Assembly (NCBI RefSeq): GCF_019429565.1
Contig: NZ_JAHXSA010000001.1
Coordinates: forward strand, 310,001-374,000
Direction of reading: 5' to 3'
Length of the DNA stretch: 64,000 bases
Source of the DNA: Schaalia sp. ORNL0103
GTDB lineage: Bacteria; Actinomycetota; Actinomycetes; Actinomycetales; Actinomycetaceae
In this document: piece after piece, positions 41,728 through 49,663 of the stretch
Position numbering within the stretch: the stretch's first letter is position 1
Layout of the letters: each line of letters begins with the position of its first letter
Program-made: the position numbers and the translations under genes
The notes under the pieces: generated by a model
Told to the model about the DNA's origin: nothing
What the model saw: only the letters and a program-made list of their open reading frames with translations
Database searches by the model: none

Positions 41728-42494
41728 GCGTCGAAGGGACCATGGCCTCGTCGCCGGAGGAACTCGTCGTCTCCCTTGAACAGGCGAATGCGCTTATTGA
41801 CCTCATTGGCATAAGGGAAGGGCATAACGCTCTATCGAGCGCGATGCCCGTCAGCGGACTCATGGCCGCTGGCCTCGCCGATTCCAACGGCCTCATCGGT
41901 GACGCTGAGGCGATCCTGGGTCCCGCGCGCACGGTCGACTCGCGCCTCGCTATCCGCGTCGTCTCCCCGAGGCCGAGCATTGGGGTGCGGAATGCGAGGA
42001 TCTGGCCCTCGCAGCCATGCTCGGTCGTTATGCGTGCCCAGGCCGACGGCGTGCACTTCGCCCAGGTCGATGACTGCGATGTCCCGCGCATCCTGGCCGA
42101 GGAGAGCCTCCTGGAGCCCGGGCCAACCATCCATGACGGCCCGCCGTGGATTTCCGCTGACTTCGTGCAGGCAGTGCGGGATGTGGACCTGGAGAGGGCG
42201 CAGTCAGCCCTGATTGATGTGGCCGCTCAAGGGCCCAGCGACTCTCACTTCTCGCAGGACTGCTGGCACAAGCGCTGGAGCGTCGTGCTGTGCGTGCGGG
42301 AGGAGCGGACTCGGGGTGCCTGGAAGGATGTCGGGCATGTCGAGTGCTTCATCACCGACCACATGCATGCGCGTATGCACACGCCCATCGATCCTCGCGC
42401 ACTCGCCCTCATGCGCGAGCGGAACGCGCCCACCCTGGACGCCCCGCCGCGCACGGCGCTGTGGGGGTTCATGATGGAGCTGCTCGCCAAGTAG
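41724..42494 (+). CDS. Unknown-family protein, paralogue of 42551-43315
   Basis: 256 residues from GTG 41724, overlapping the fusion gene. Alpha/beta content without membrane segments. Conserved blocks shared with the paralogue: VSLEQANALIDLI, SRLAIRVVSPR, SVVMRAQADGVHFAQVD, GPTIHDGPPWISADFV, CFITDHMHARMHTPID, LDAPPRTALW. The length and position beside WXG-type genes make an EspG-like chaperone role conceivable, but I cannot support that from motifs. Convergent with its paralogue, 56 bases apart. Confidence 0.6.
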   Translation: MSVEGTMASSPEELVVSLEQANALIDLIGIREGHNALSSAMPVSGLMAAGLADSNGLIGDAEAILGPARTVDSRLAIRVVSPRPSIGVRNARIWPSQPCSVVMRAQADGVHFAQVDDCDVPRILAEESLLEPGPTIHDGPPWISADFVQAVRDVDLERAQSALIDVAAQGPSDSHFSQDCWHKRWSVVLCVREERTRGAWKDVGHVECFITDHMHARMHTPIDPRALALMRERNAPTLDAPPRTALWGFMMELLAK

Positions 42495-42550
42495 TGCGGC
42501 TTGTGGGGCCTGCTTGCTGACAGTGGGCGCGGGTGTGTAGCGGGCAGATG

Positions 42551-43315
42551 CTAGGGCGCGAGGAGCCCCATCAGCATTGCCCAGATCGCTGCTCGTGGTG
42601 GTGCGTCCAGTGTCGGATCGGCTGACAGGTGGGCGAGCGCTTCCTCGTCAAGCGGCGCGTGGATTTGGGCGTGCAGATGGTCTGTCACGAAACACTCATA
42701 GTGCAAGCCGGTTCGCCACTCGTGACCGTGCATCTCCTCGCGTACGCAAGTGACGACACTCCAACTCCCCGAGACGCAGTCCTGGGCAAAGTGCGACTCT
42801 GCGGGACCATAAGTCACGAGATCGTTGAGCACATCCTGAGCGCCTTGTGCATCCAGGGAACGAACCGCAGCGACGAAATCCGCGGGAATATAAGGAGGCC
42901 CATCGTGGATGGTAGGTCCGGCGTGCAGCAGGGAAGCAAAGGCCAAGATATGGGGGACTTCGCAGTAATCAACCTGACTGAAGTGCACGCCGTCCACGTC
43001 GGAACGCATAACGACGGAGCGAGGTGCTGTGGGCCAGATCCTCCAGTCGCGTACGATGCCGCGCATGCTGGGGGATACGACGCGGATCGCAAGTTGGCTG
43101 CGAGCTGCTCGCACTGGTTCGAGGATGCGTGCGGCGTCGCCGGCTAAGCCGTTGGCGCCGGCCAATCCGAGCGACACCAGTCCGCTGGAGAGAGCAGCGC
43201 TTGAAATGCGCCCGGCATTCTCGTCGCTGGCAATCATCTCGAGCAGGGCATCTGCCTGCTCGACGGTGACGATGATCTGATCCGAGGAGTCGCTGTCGAT
43301 TGGATGGTCGCTCAC
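42551..43315 (-). CDS. Unknown-family protein, last gene of the minus-strand cassette
   Basis: 254 residues from GTG 43315 (GTGA overlap with the LpqN-like gene). Same blocks as 41724-42494: VTVEQADALLEMI, SQLAIRVVSP, SVVMRSDVDGVHFSQVD, GPTIHDGPPYIPADFV, CFVTDHLHAQIHAPLD, LDAPPRAAIW. No signal peptide. Its fixed linkage to the LpqN-like gene on both strands says the two act together. Confidence 0.6.
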   Translation of the reverse strand: MSDHPIDSDSSDQIIVTVEQADALLEMIASDENAGRISSAALSSGLVSLGLAGANGLAGDAARILEPVRAARSQLAIRVVSPSMRGIVRDWRIWPTAPRSVVMRSDVDGVHFSQVDYCEVPHILAFASLLHAGPTIHDGPPYIPADFVAAVRSLDAQGAQDVLNDLVTYGPAESHFAQDCVSGSWSVVTCVREEMHGHEWRTGLHYECFVTDHLHAQIHAPLDEEALAHLSADPTLDAPPRAAIWAMLMGLLAP

Positions 43316-43803
43316 GGGGTCACCTTCAGGGTTTGAGCCATCGTGATGAAATCATCGATGATCGTTGGGAATAGAATGCTGGGGCATGTGCACGTCGCGG
43401 TCCACAGGAAACGCTGCGGAGGGTGCTGCCCGGCGGGTGCAGTGCGTGTTATCCATGTGAGCTGACTGAGGGTCAGCGACACATCGTCGAGAATGTAGGC
43501 GCCTGTTCGCCATCGAGCCCCCTCCGGGAGAACCGGCCATGCGAAGTCGTCGATAAGGTGGAATCCGGGCAACGCTTCCTCCACCTGCCTGATGGTGTCT
43601 GCGTAGACGTCGTCGTCGCTCGCGTCGGTGCTGAGTGCTCCGCCGGTTACCACGAAGGTTGGAACATTACCCTCATCTTTCGTCTGAGCGACAGCAACGA
43701 GCCGAACGCTGGGATCATCCGCGAGGGGGCCGAGCTGTGCGTGTTCCTCCGGGGTCAGGAATCTCCATCCCGAGGAAAGGGTCATTGTTACCTGTTCGTT
43801 CAC
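43312..43803 (-). CDS. LpqN/PsbP-like small protein
   Basis: 163 residues from GTG 43803, overlapping the stop of the membrane-protein gene. VTMTLSSGWRFLTPEEHAQLG, FVVTGGALSTDASDDD, ALPGFHLIDDF, RTGAYILDDVSLTLSQLTWI, FLWTATCTCPSILFP and FITMAQTLKV follow the order of the Mog1/PsbP-like LpqN fold. No signal peptide. Equivalent to the C-terminal half of the fusion at 40804. Confidence 0.6.
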   Translation of the reverse strand: MNEQVTMTLSSGWRFLTPEEHAQLGPLADDPSVRLVAVAQTKDEGNVPTFVVTGGALSTDASDDDVYADTIRQVEEALPGFHLIDDFAWPVLPEGARWRTGAYILDDVSLTLSQLTWITRTAPAGQHPPQRFLWTATCTCPSILFPTIIDDFITMAQTLKVTP

Positions 43804-44237
43804 CAGAATCCACCACCGCGTGAGTGCTTCTCGTATGCCTCCTGATCAATGTTGCCATCGTCGTCTAAGAGCCCATGGCGCTTGGCGTACTGCCAATCCG
43901 CGTAGACCCACCGGGGAAACTTGATGGGTAGAAGGCCAATCAAGAAGAAAGATAGAAATACGAGGGTCAAAATGGCGACGATGCGCGGCAAAATGCCACC
44001 TGGTCGGAAATAGTTAATGATACCTAAGGTGCCGCTCAGAAGAAAAATGCATGCAAATGCGGGTGCTCCGATTGCGGCATAATTTCTGCTGATTCTTCCC
44101 TTGCCGTTCATTCGTCGCCACAGGTTCGCAGCCTTCGAGTCTGTGAACATCTCGGCGTACCATATTGTCGCTACGAGCAGACCTAATCCGATTCCGCCGA
44201 TAGCCAGTCTAATGTTCTCGTTCATGAAATTGTCCAT
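43800..44237 (-). CDS. Three-helix membrane protein, possible immunity protein (copy C)
   Basis: 145 residues (ATG 44237 or 44225). Three membrane segments (AIGGIGLGLLVATIWYAEMF; PAFACIFLLSGTLGIINYF; ILTLVFLSFFLIGLLPI) precede the conserved tail FPRWVYADWQYAKRHGLLDDDGNI. Directly downstream of the glycine-zipper gene. Nearly identical in its middle to the copy at 45898. An immunity role against the preceding membrane-active protein is inferred from gene order. Confidence 0.65.
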   Translation of the reverse strand: MDNFMNENIRLAIGGIGLGLLVATIWYAEMFTDSKAANLWRRMNGKGRISRNYAAIGAPAFACIFLLSGTLGIINYFRPGGILPRIVAILTLVFLSFFLIGLLPIKFPRWVYADWQYAKRHGLLDDDGNIDQEAYEKHSRGGGFW

Positions 44238-44239
44238 TG

Positions 44240-45358
44240 TTAATTGAGTGCAGCGTTATTGATTGCATCACCCGACATTTCGCCGATGTAATGGCCGGCT
44301 ACCCCGCCGATGACGCCGCCGAGAATGCCGCCGACGACAGCGCCAACGGGGGCAAAAGGCCCTGAGACAGCAGCGCCGATGGCAGCACCAACTTTGGCTC
44401 CTCCCCAGGCGCCAACCCACGTAGCTCCCCCTGTCAAAGTTCCTTTGACGCCCGCTCGCGCGACCTTGTGGCCCTCGCTCCATTCTGGGTGCTGCTCGGT
44501 ATCGGTTTGGTAGGTGTTGTAGGCGGTGATACCGCCGTCGACAACCGCCCCCGCTACGCCGGCTACCTTTCCAGCCTTTGAGGCTATCGGAGCTATCGTT
44601 CGTGTTCCAGCTGGTTCTATGACTTGTGTCCCTGTTGGGCGGAATGTCCAAGCTTGCAGGTCGCCGTTGGCGAAGTATCCTGGGGGAGGCGTATAACCTC
44701 CCCTGTAACGCATCATCGTGGTTGCGGCTACAGCATTGCCACCAGTATCAACTAAACCCATCGTGTAGGGGAGAGCGTTAGCGTAAGGGTGCTCGTCATC
44801 CAAAACAAACTGGTCCTTGAGCGCGTTGAATACGGGCTCAATCAATTGCTCATAGGTATCCACTTTCAGGCTGTCTAGGGCGAGTGAAAACACGTGCTCG
44901 GCGCGTTCGTAATTCAATCGTTGGACCTCGGCTTGCGCTTGCAGCTCGTTAAATTTGCTGCCAAGGTAGTCGTCCGACTCATCGTATAGGCTCACTGTGT
45001 CGCCGTTGACGAGCAGACCACAGTCTTGAGCTTCCTGTGCGATTCCCTGATACGTGTCGCGTACTGACTTCATTGCCCAGGCGAGTTCTGATACAGCGTT
45101 CGTGAGTTCTTTCAGATCGTTGGAGATCCCTTCACACACGTCTGATGCGACTTGTAAATCGTACTGGCACGACTGGACACAGAGCGCCTCCTGCTGGCCG
45201 ACAATGGAAGAAGCACGCATCGTATCGCCGTCTGCGGTACGCAATGCGCCGGAACTTTGTGCGCATTGATCCTTGAACGCGAAGAGATTGTCGACGTTAA
45301 TGGGGAAAGGCATGGAAAACCATGCTCCGTGTTGTGGTGTATCTTCATCGGTACTCAT
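44240..45358 (-). CDS. Putative secreted toxin: helical N-terminus + glycine-zipper C-terminus
   Basis: 372 residues from ATG 45358, overlapping the WXG-like gene (ATGA). Residues ~1-180 are helical with a Cys-rich start (QEALCVQSCQYDL), like LXG/WXG-type secreted effectors. A middle linker has a proline-rich patch (YRGGYTPPPGYF). The C-terminus (~265-372) is an alternating Gly/Ala/Val glycine-zipper (VGAAIGAAVSG; GAVVGGILGGVIGGVAG) typical of membrane-inserting toxins. No signal peptide, as expected for type VII substrates. A C-terminal fragment of a related gene lies at 46817. No T7SS ATPase in the window. Confidence 0.6.
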   Translation of the reverse strand: MSTDEDTPQHGAWFSMPFPINVDNLFAFKDQCAQSSGALRTADGDTMRASSIVGQQEALCVQSCQYDLQVASDVCEGISNDLKELTNAVSELAWAMKSVRDTYQGIAQEAQDCGLLVNGDTVSLYDESDDYLGSKFNELQAQAEVQRLNYERAEHVFSLALDSLKVDTYEQLIEPVFNALKDQFVLDDEHPYANALPYTMGLVDTGGNAVAATTMMRYRGGYTPPPGYFANGDLQAWTFRPTGTQVIEPAGTRTIAPIASKAGKVAGVAGAVVDGGITAYNTYQTDTEQHPEWSEGHKVARAGVKGTLTGGATWVGAWGGAKVGAAIGAAVSGPFAPVGAVVGGILGGVIGGVAGHYIGEMSGDAINNAALN

Positions 45359-45657
45359 CGTGGCCCCCTGGCGTTCAGATATTCTCCCACTGTCTTCATG
45401 CTGGCAGCTTCCTGATCATCGGTGTTTGCAAAAGCCTCGGATGCGGCGCTTAGACCACGAGCGATAGTAGAAGAACAGAAGGAAGCCTTCTCTATGACAC
45501 GATTGATCCTCTCAACCTGTGTCGCGAGGGCTGCCTCATTACTCCCCGCGTTACTAGGTGGTGTAAGACTGCGGGATGCAATGTTCTCGCTTGAGTAGTT
45601 CAAGATAGTGATGGCACGCGACACTGCGGTCGCGTCCCATCTGACTCCATCGGCCAT
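45355..45657 (-). CDS. WXG100-like small helical protein
   Basis: 100 residues, starting MADGVRWDATAVSRAI. It has the size and helical-hairpin pattern of WXG100/ESX partners, though a clean WxG turn is not present at mid-length. It overlaps the start of the large effector-like gene, the classical position of the partner/chaperone in type VII toxin operons. Confidence 0.55.
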   Translation of the reverse strand: MADGVRWDATAVSRAITILNYSSENIASRSLTPPSNAGSNEAALATQVERINRVIEKASFCSSTIARGLSAASEAFANTDDQEAASMKTVGEYLNARGPR

Positions 45658-45753
45658 TTGTCTCCCCTTACGATATGGTCAACATTAACAGATCAGGATA
45701 GCCCGCCCTTCTAGTGACCGTCAAGTAATGCAGCGATAAAGCGCGGCATGACG

Positions 45754-45789
45754 AAACGAGGGGGCGGAGCCGCTTGGCTCCGTCCCTTG
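45754..45789. repeat. 30-bp hairpin repeat, copy 1
   Basis: Thirty bases from GAAACGAGGGGGCGGAGCC onwards, identical to 47082-47111. The right arm has decayed (GGCTCCGTCCC), leaving an imperfect stem. Confidence 0.85.
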
Positions 45790-45903
45790 GCAGGTTCATG
45801 AGGACCACTGGAGTTGCTGGTTCGAGCATCGAATGAGCCGTGTTCCTCGGGGTAGGTTACCTCCATCCCGAGGAAATAGTCATCGTCGACTGTTCGTTCA
45901 CCA
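45785..45903 (-). pseudogene. Remnant of an LpqN-like gene
   Basis: Starting at GTG 45903 the sequence reads VNEQSTMTISSGWR and then a TAA. The DNA continues to resemble the intact gene (TACCCCGAGGAACACGGC against CCGGAGGAACACGC) before losing similarity. It occupies the same GTGA position after the membrane-protein gene as the intact copy at 43803. Confidence 0.8.
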
Positions 45904-46338
45904 GAATTCCTTCCTGTCCGCATGGTTCTCGTACGCCTCCTGATCGATGTTTCCGTTCTCATCTAGGAGCCCGTGTCGCTTGGCGTACTGCCAATCGGCA
46001 TAGACCCAGCGTGGGAATTTGATCGGCAGAAGGCCAATGAGGAAGAAAGATAGAAATATCAGGATCAAAATGGCGGCAAAGCGTGTCCAAATCCCAGGTA
46101 GTTGAAAATAATTGATGATTCCTAAGGTGCCACCAAGAAGAAAAATGCATGCAAATGCGGGGGCTCCGATAGCGGCATAATTTCTACTGATTCTTCCATT
46201 CCCATTCATTCGACGCCACAGGTTCGCGGCCTTCGAGTCAGTGAACATCTCGGTGTACCACACTGCCGCTCCGAAGAATCCCATTCCGATTCCGATAATA
46301 GCCAGTGTAATGTTCTCGTTCATGTACTCATCCTTCAT
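45898..46338 (-). CDS. Three-helix membrane protein, possible immunity protein (copy B)
   Basis: 146 residues (ATG 46338 or 46323). Nearly the same protein as copy C: MNENITLAIIGIGMG, YTEMFTDSKAANLWRRM, and tail FPRWVYADWQYAKRHGLLDENGNI. The first ~25 residues and the TM2-TM3 loop differ. Directly followed by the broken LpqN-like gene. Confidence 0.65.
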   Translation of the reverse strand: MKDEYMNENITLAIIGIGMGFFGAAVWYTEMFTDSKAANLWRRMNGNGRISRNYAAIGAPAFACIFLLGGTLGIINYFQLPGIWTRFAAILILIFLSFFLIGLLPIKFPRWVYADWQYAKRHGLLDENGNIDQEAYENHADRKEFW

Positions 46339-46376
46339 TGGCTGGATCGGGGATAAGGTAATTGGTACCTATTCGT

Positions 46377-46802
46377 TCACCAGAATTCCTTCCTGTCCGC
46401 GTGGTTCTCGTACGCCTCCTGATCGATGTTGCCATCGGCGTCTAAGAGCCCGTGCCGCTTGGCGTACTGCCAATCGGCGTAGACCCACCGGGGAAACTTG
46501 ATGGGTAGAAGGCCAATGAGAATTACTGGGATGAGGAGGAATAAAATATAGCCACAAGGCGTATCCAGGGCGCGCGGTATGATTCCCTGTTCGGCTAAGG
46601 TCATGACGCCGACATCTATAAAGAACAGTGAGAATGCTGGGGCACAGATCGCTGACCGGTTTTTACTGAGAAGACTTGGTTTTGTCATCGTTCCCAAGAT
46701 TCGTCCAAGGCGACTGTCTGAGAACATTTCAAGGTACCACATTGTCATGCAGAAGATGCCAAATAGAAATGTCAAAACTGGCATGACATCATCGTATTTC
46801 AT
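46377..46802 (-). CDS. Three-helix membrane protein, possible immunity protein (copy A)
   Basis: 141 residues. The membrane part differs from copies B and C (VMPVLTFLFGIFCMTMWYLEMF; AFSLFFIDVGVMTLAEQGI), but the last ~45 residues (LPIKFPRWVYADWQYAKRHG) are almost identical. This is the pattern expected of specificity-variable N-terminus and constant tail. A GTG-AAC-GAA-TAG scrap of the LpqN-like start follows its stop. Confidence 0.63.
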   Translation of the reverse strand: MKYDDVMPVLTFLFGIFCMTMWYLEMFSDSRLGRILGTMTKPSLLSKNRSAICAPAFSLFFIDVGVMTLAEQGIIPRALDTPCGYILFLLIPVILIGLLPIKFPRWVYADWQYAKRHGLLDADGNIDQEAYENHADRKEFW

Positions 46803-46816
46803 CGTCTGAATCCCTT

Positions 46817-46992
46817 TTACTCGTTGTCCATATGGCTATCAATGACTGAGTTGACTTCATCTGCAGCCATCTCTCCAGCGTAGTGCCCGACCAATCCGCC
46901 GATGACGCCGTCGGCTGGGGCGCCAGTGACAAGGTTGAGCGTAACCAGGTCGTTCCCCACTCCGCCTGCAGCTTGCTCGCTAGCCTGGGCTT
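46817..46992 (-). pseudogene. C-terminal fragment of a glycine-zipper toxin-like gene
   Basis: Open frame ending at TAA 46817-46819. It reads GGVGNDLVTLNLVTGAPADG then VIGGLVGHYAGEMAADEV, aligning with the C-terminus of the 372-residue protein (VIGGVAGHYIGEMSGDAI). The frame is closed upstream by TAA near 46992 and no start region of the toxin is present. It sits just upstream of copy A, repeating the toxin-then-membrane-protein order. Confidence 0.75.
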
Positions 46993-47081
46993 AGCATCAG
47001 GGTAACGGAACAGCTGATGAAGGGGCTTGGCGCATGAGGTTTGCCTCAGCGGAATTACTTATAGAATCCCTGCTGGTGGGT

Positions 47082-47118
47082 GAAACGAGGGGGCGGAGCC
47101 GCTTGGCTCCGCCCCCTC
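47082..47118. terminator. Strong hairpin (30-bp repeat copy 2), end of the antiporter gene
   Basis: A perfect 14-bp stem GAGGGGGCGGAGCC with loop GCTT, 25 bases after the antiporter stop on the minus strand. The first 30 bases are identical to 45754-45783. Confidence 0.8.
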
Positions 47119-47142
47119 GATGCATCTGTCAAGACCGCCGGC

Positions 47143-48561
47143 TCACTCGTCGCCGCTGAAGTCTGCCACGGCCTCGTCCAGGCCCGCGCGGCGGATGCGC
47201 ACGAGCGACAGGAACACCAGGCCGGCGGCCAGGGCGATGCCCAGGCCTCGAACCAGCCAGGTCTCGCCCACGAAGATCATCGCCATGGCGGCCAGGACGG
47301 GCACCAGGAGCGTGAACGCGTAGCCGATGTAGCGGCCGAACGACGGCATGGGCACGCCGTCGGACTCGGCGACCGACTTGACCATGAAGTTCGGGCCGTT
47401 GCCGATGTACGTGATCGCGCCACAGAACACGGCGCCCAGCGAAATCGGGATCAGGTAGTACTCGGGCACGCCCGCGACCAGGGTGCCCTCGCCGCCGGAA
47501 GCCTTCGCCATCTCGAAGAACGTCATGTACGTCGGGGCGTTATCCAGGATCGAGGACAGGCCGCCCGTGAACACGAAGTACGTCATGCGGGTCAGCGGCA
47601 GGGACGGGGCGATCTGCTCCAGGTAGCGCAGCGCCGGCGCCATCGTCGAGAAGATGCCGATGAACAGGGTCGCGACCTCCATGATCGGCGCCCACGTGAA
47701 CGCGTTCTCCTCGAAGCGCACCTTCTTGTCCGAGAGCTTGTAGGACAGGCCCGCGACCGTGAACATGATGATCTCGCGCCACGGCACAAAGCCGGTCCAC
47801 GAGTGTACGTGGCCCTCGGCCAGCGCCTCGCCGTCCCAGGAGGGAGCGAAAGCGACGGACAGGATGATGATCGCGAAGAACAGCAGGTTGATCTTGCCGT
47901 GCAGGCTCAGGGGCTTGACCTCGCGGTCGTCGGCCTCGATGGAGGCGGTGTCCTCGGACGCGTAACGTACGCGGTCGATCGAGTAGTACGACAGGAGCAG
48001 CAACGCCAGGACGAACAGCCATTCCTTCCACAGCGCGAACGTCCATGCGAAGGGCACGCCGTGCAGGTAGCCAAGGAACAGCGGCGGGTCGCCGAGCGGA
48101 GTCAGTATGCCGCCACAGTTCGCCACAATGAAGATCGTGAACAGGACCGTGTGCACGCGGTGCTTACGTTCCTTGTTTGTCTCCAGGAGCGGGCGGATGA
48201 GCAGCATGGCCGCGCCCGTCGTCCCGATGAACGAGGCCAGCAGCCCGCCGATAGCCAGGAAGATCGTGTTGTTACGCGGGGTCGCCTTGATGTCGCCGGC
48301 CAGGTGAATGCCGCCGGAGACCACGAACAGCGCGAAGAGCAGCGCGATGAACTGCACGTACTCCACGCCCGTGGCGATGAGCGGGCCGGTGCCCGCCTTC
48401 ATGAACATCCAGACCGTCGTCGGCACGCCGAGAGCGAGCGCGACGGAGAGCTGGGAGGATTCCTTTTCCCACCAGTGCGAGGTCTTCGGGATGATAGGCA
48501 GAACTGCGATGCAGCCAAGCATCGCGATGAAGGGGAGCAGGCTCCACCAGGGGTAGGTCAT
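47143..48561 (-). CDS. Sodium/proton antiporter-like protein (NhaD/IT superfamily)
   Basis: 472 residues, about 11-12 membrane segments. Motifs include FIGTTGAAMLLIRPLL, IVANCGGILTPLGDPPLFLG, LSSILDNAPTYMTFFEMA and GAITYIGNGPNFMVKSVAE, the paired half-site sequences of the ion-transporter (NhaD/arsenite/citrate) superfamily. Probably a Na+/H+ antiporter; substrate not certain. Single gene, ended by the hairpin at 47087-47118. Confidence 0.82.
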   Translation of the reverse strand: MTYPWWSLLPFIAMLGCIAVLPIIPKTSHWWEKESSQLSVALALGVPTTVWMFMKAGTGPLIATGVEYVQFIALLFALFVVSGGIHLAGDIKATPRNNTIFLAIGGLLASFIGTTGAAMLLIRPLLETNKERKHRVHTVLFTIFIVANCGGILTPLGDPPLFLGYLHGVPFAWTFALWKEWLFVLALLLLSYYSIDRVRYASEDTASIEADDREVKPLSLHGKINLLFFAIIILSVAFAPSWDGEALAEGHVHSWTGFVPWREIIMFTVAGLSYKLSDKKVRFEENAFTWAPIMEVATLFIGIFSTMAPALRYLEQIAPSLPLTRMTYFVFTGGLSSILDNAPTYMTFFEMAKASGGEGTLVAGVPEYYLIPISLGAVFCGAITYIGNGPNFMVKSVAESDGVPMPSFGRYIGYAFTLLVPVLAAMAMIFVGETWLVRGLGIALAAGLVFLSLVRIRRAGLDEAVADFSGDE

Positions 48562-48656
48562 CGGCCAGTCCTTGATTGACGTTAGATACGCTCACCATTT
48601 TATGGGGTAGGGGAGCGGGTGTGGAGCGTTCCGGGAGGTGGGAGTGGCCTCATCGA

Positions 48657-48668
48657 CGAGGCCGGGGC
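48657..48668 (+). repeat. Dispersed 12-mer CGAGGCCGGGGC (representative copy)
   Basis: Exact copies on either strand start at 3918, 8798, 16375, 20204, 22303, 27268, 35949, 36442, 48657, 49900 and 61390. One-base-short copies (CGAGGCCGGGG) are at 19208, 33512 and 39070. Many extend to GACGAGGCCGGGGC and are next to CTCATCGA-type palindromes. Five copies are intergenic; several others fall in disordered protein linkers (reading APASS). Confidence 0.85.
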
Positions 48669-48729
48669 GCGTTCGCGCGCGGGTTTCCGCTGGGTTGGAC
48701 GCGGGCATTGTGAGCGATCCGGATATGAG

Positions 48730-48805
48730 TGGCACCCCGAACAGGACTCGAACCTGCGACCTCTTGCACCGGAGGCAAGCGCTCTATCCGCTGAGCTATC
48801 GGGGC
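48730..48805 (-). tRNA. tRNA-Arg (CCG anticodon), CCA encoded
   Basis: Acceptor GCCCCGA / TCGGGGT, D arm GCTC..GAGC, anticodon stem CTTGC with loop CTCCGGT (anticodon CCG), T arm GCAGGTTCGAATCCTGT, and a genomically encoded CCA. Reads CGG codons. Confidence 0.95.
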
Positions 48806-48905
48806 AGCTCGGTCAGTTTAGCAGGGTTTCATACAACCACGTGGGACGGTGATGTGTGCCATACTAGTGGGCGTTGCTTGTTTGAGAACTCTTCAGGAGG
48901 ATCCC

Positions 48906-49361
48906 ATGCGCGTTCATATCGGCACCGATCACGCCGGTTTCGAACTCAAGGAAAAGGTCGTCGCGCACCTGCGCGAGGCCGGTCACGATGTCGTCGACCA
49001 TGGCGCCCACACCTACGATGCGCTCGACGACTACCCGCCGTTCTGCATTGAAGCCGCCCAGGCGGTCGTCGATGAGCCGGGTAGCCTCGGCATCGTCATC
49101 GGCGGCTCCGGTAATGGCGAGCAGATGGCCGCCAACTGCGTGGAAGGCGTGCGCGCCGCCCTCGTGTGGTCGGATGCGACCGCACGTCTGGCCCGCGAGC
49201 ACAACGACGCGAACGTCGTGGCCGTCGGCGCCCGCCAGCACAGTGAAGAAGAGGCTCTCGCCCTCATCGACGCCTTCCTGGAGACCCCCTTCAGCGGCGA
49301 CGAGCGCCACCAGCGCCGCATCGACCTGATGAAGGACTACGAGCGCTCTGTGCGCGCCTGA
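48906..49361 (+). CDS. rpiB: Ribose-5-phosphate isomerase B
   Basis: 151 residues from ATG 48906, with AGGAGG at 48896-48901. MRVHIGTDHAGFELKEKV and GIVIGGSGNGEQMAANC are the RpiB/LacA signatures; REHNDANVVAVGAR completes the active-site region. Interconverts ribose-5-phosphate and ribulose-5-phosphate in the pentose-phosphate pathway. Monocistronic, closed by a perfect hairpin. Confidence 0.95.
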   Translation: MRVHIGTDHAGFELKEKVVAHLREAGHDVVDHGAHTYDALDDYPPFCIEAAQAVVDEPGSLGIVIGGSGNGEQMAANCVEGVRAALVWSDATARLAREHNDANVVAVGARQHSEEEALALIDAFLETPFSGDERHQRRIDLMKDYERSVRA

Positions 49362-49382
49362 ACGACGCGCAGACTCGCGAGG

Positions 49383-49414
49383 CGGGGCCGGTGGGTGACC
49401 ACCGGCCCCGTTTT
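49383..49414 (+). terminator. Terminator after rpiB
   Basis: CGGGGCCGGTGG, loop GTGA, CCACCGGCCCCG, then TTTT, 21 bases after the stop. Confidence 0.92.
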
Positions 49415-49663
49415 GTGTGCCTGCTTCGTCAGTTTTTGCTGTCGTTCGTTGCCTGATGTATCTCGGCGCTGTGCGCTCCGCCTGATCTGGAGCTGCCGTG
49501 TGGGCTATCGTCTGCTCGCCACCCTTCTGGCTTACCTGTGGCTCGGCGCGTCCGCTGGAAACCTCGGCAGGGCCCGCAGACCGCGCGGTACCCCCAACTT
49601 GTCTGCCCTATGTGGCGGCATCCTGCTATCATGCTTGAGAGTGCATGTCGCTGAGTTGTTTCG
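49415..49663. other. Intergenic DNA, no gene seen
   Basis: Short frames occur but have no ribosome binding site or recognisable product. Confidence 0.5.

Noticed and set aside
45711-45962. Small 83-codon gene overlapping membrane protein copy B
   Set aside because: It reads the LpqN-like remnant in a different frame; no independent evidence of coding.
40804-47120. Prophage or integrative element
   Set aside because: No integrase, structural phage genes or attachment-site pair; only paralogous cassettes and remnants.
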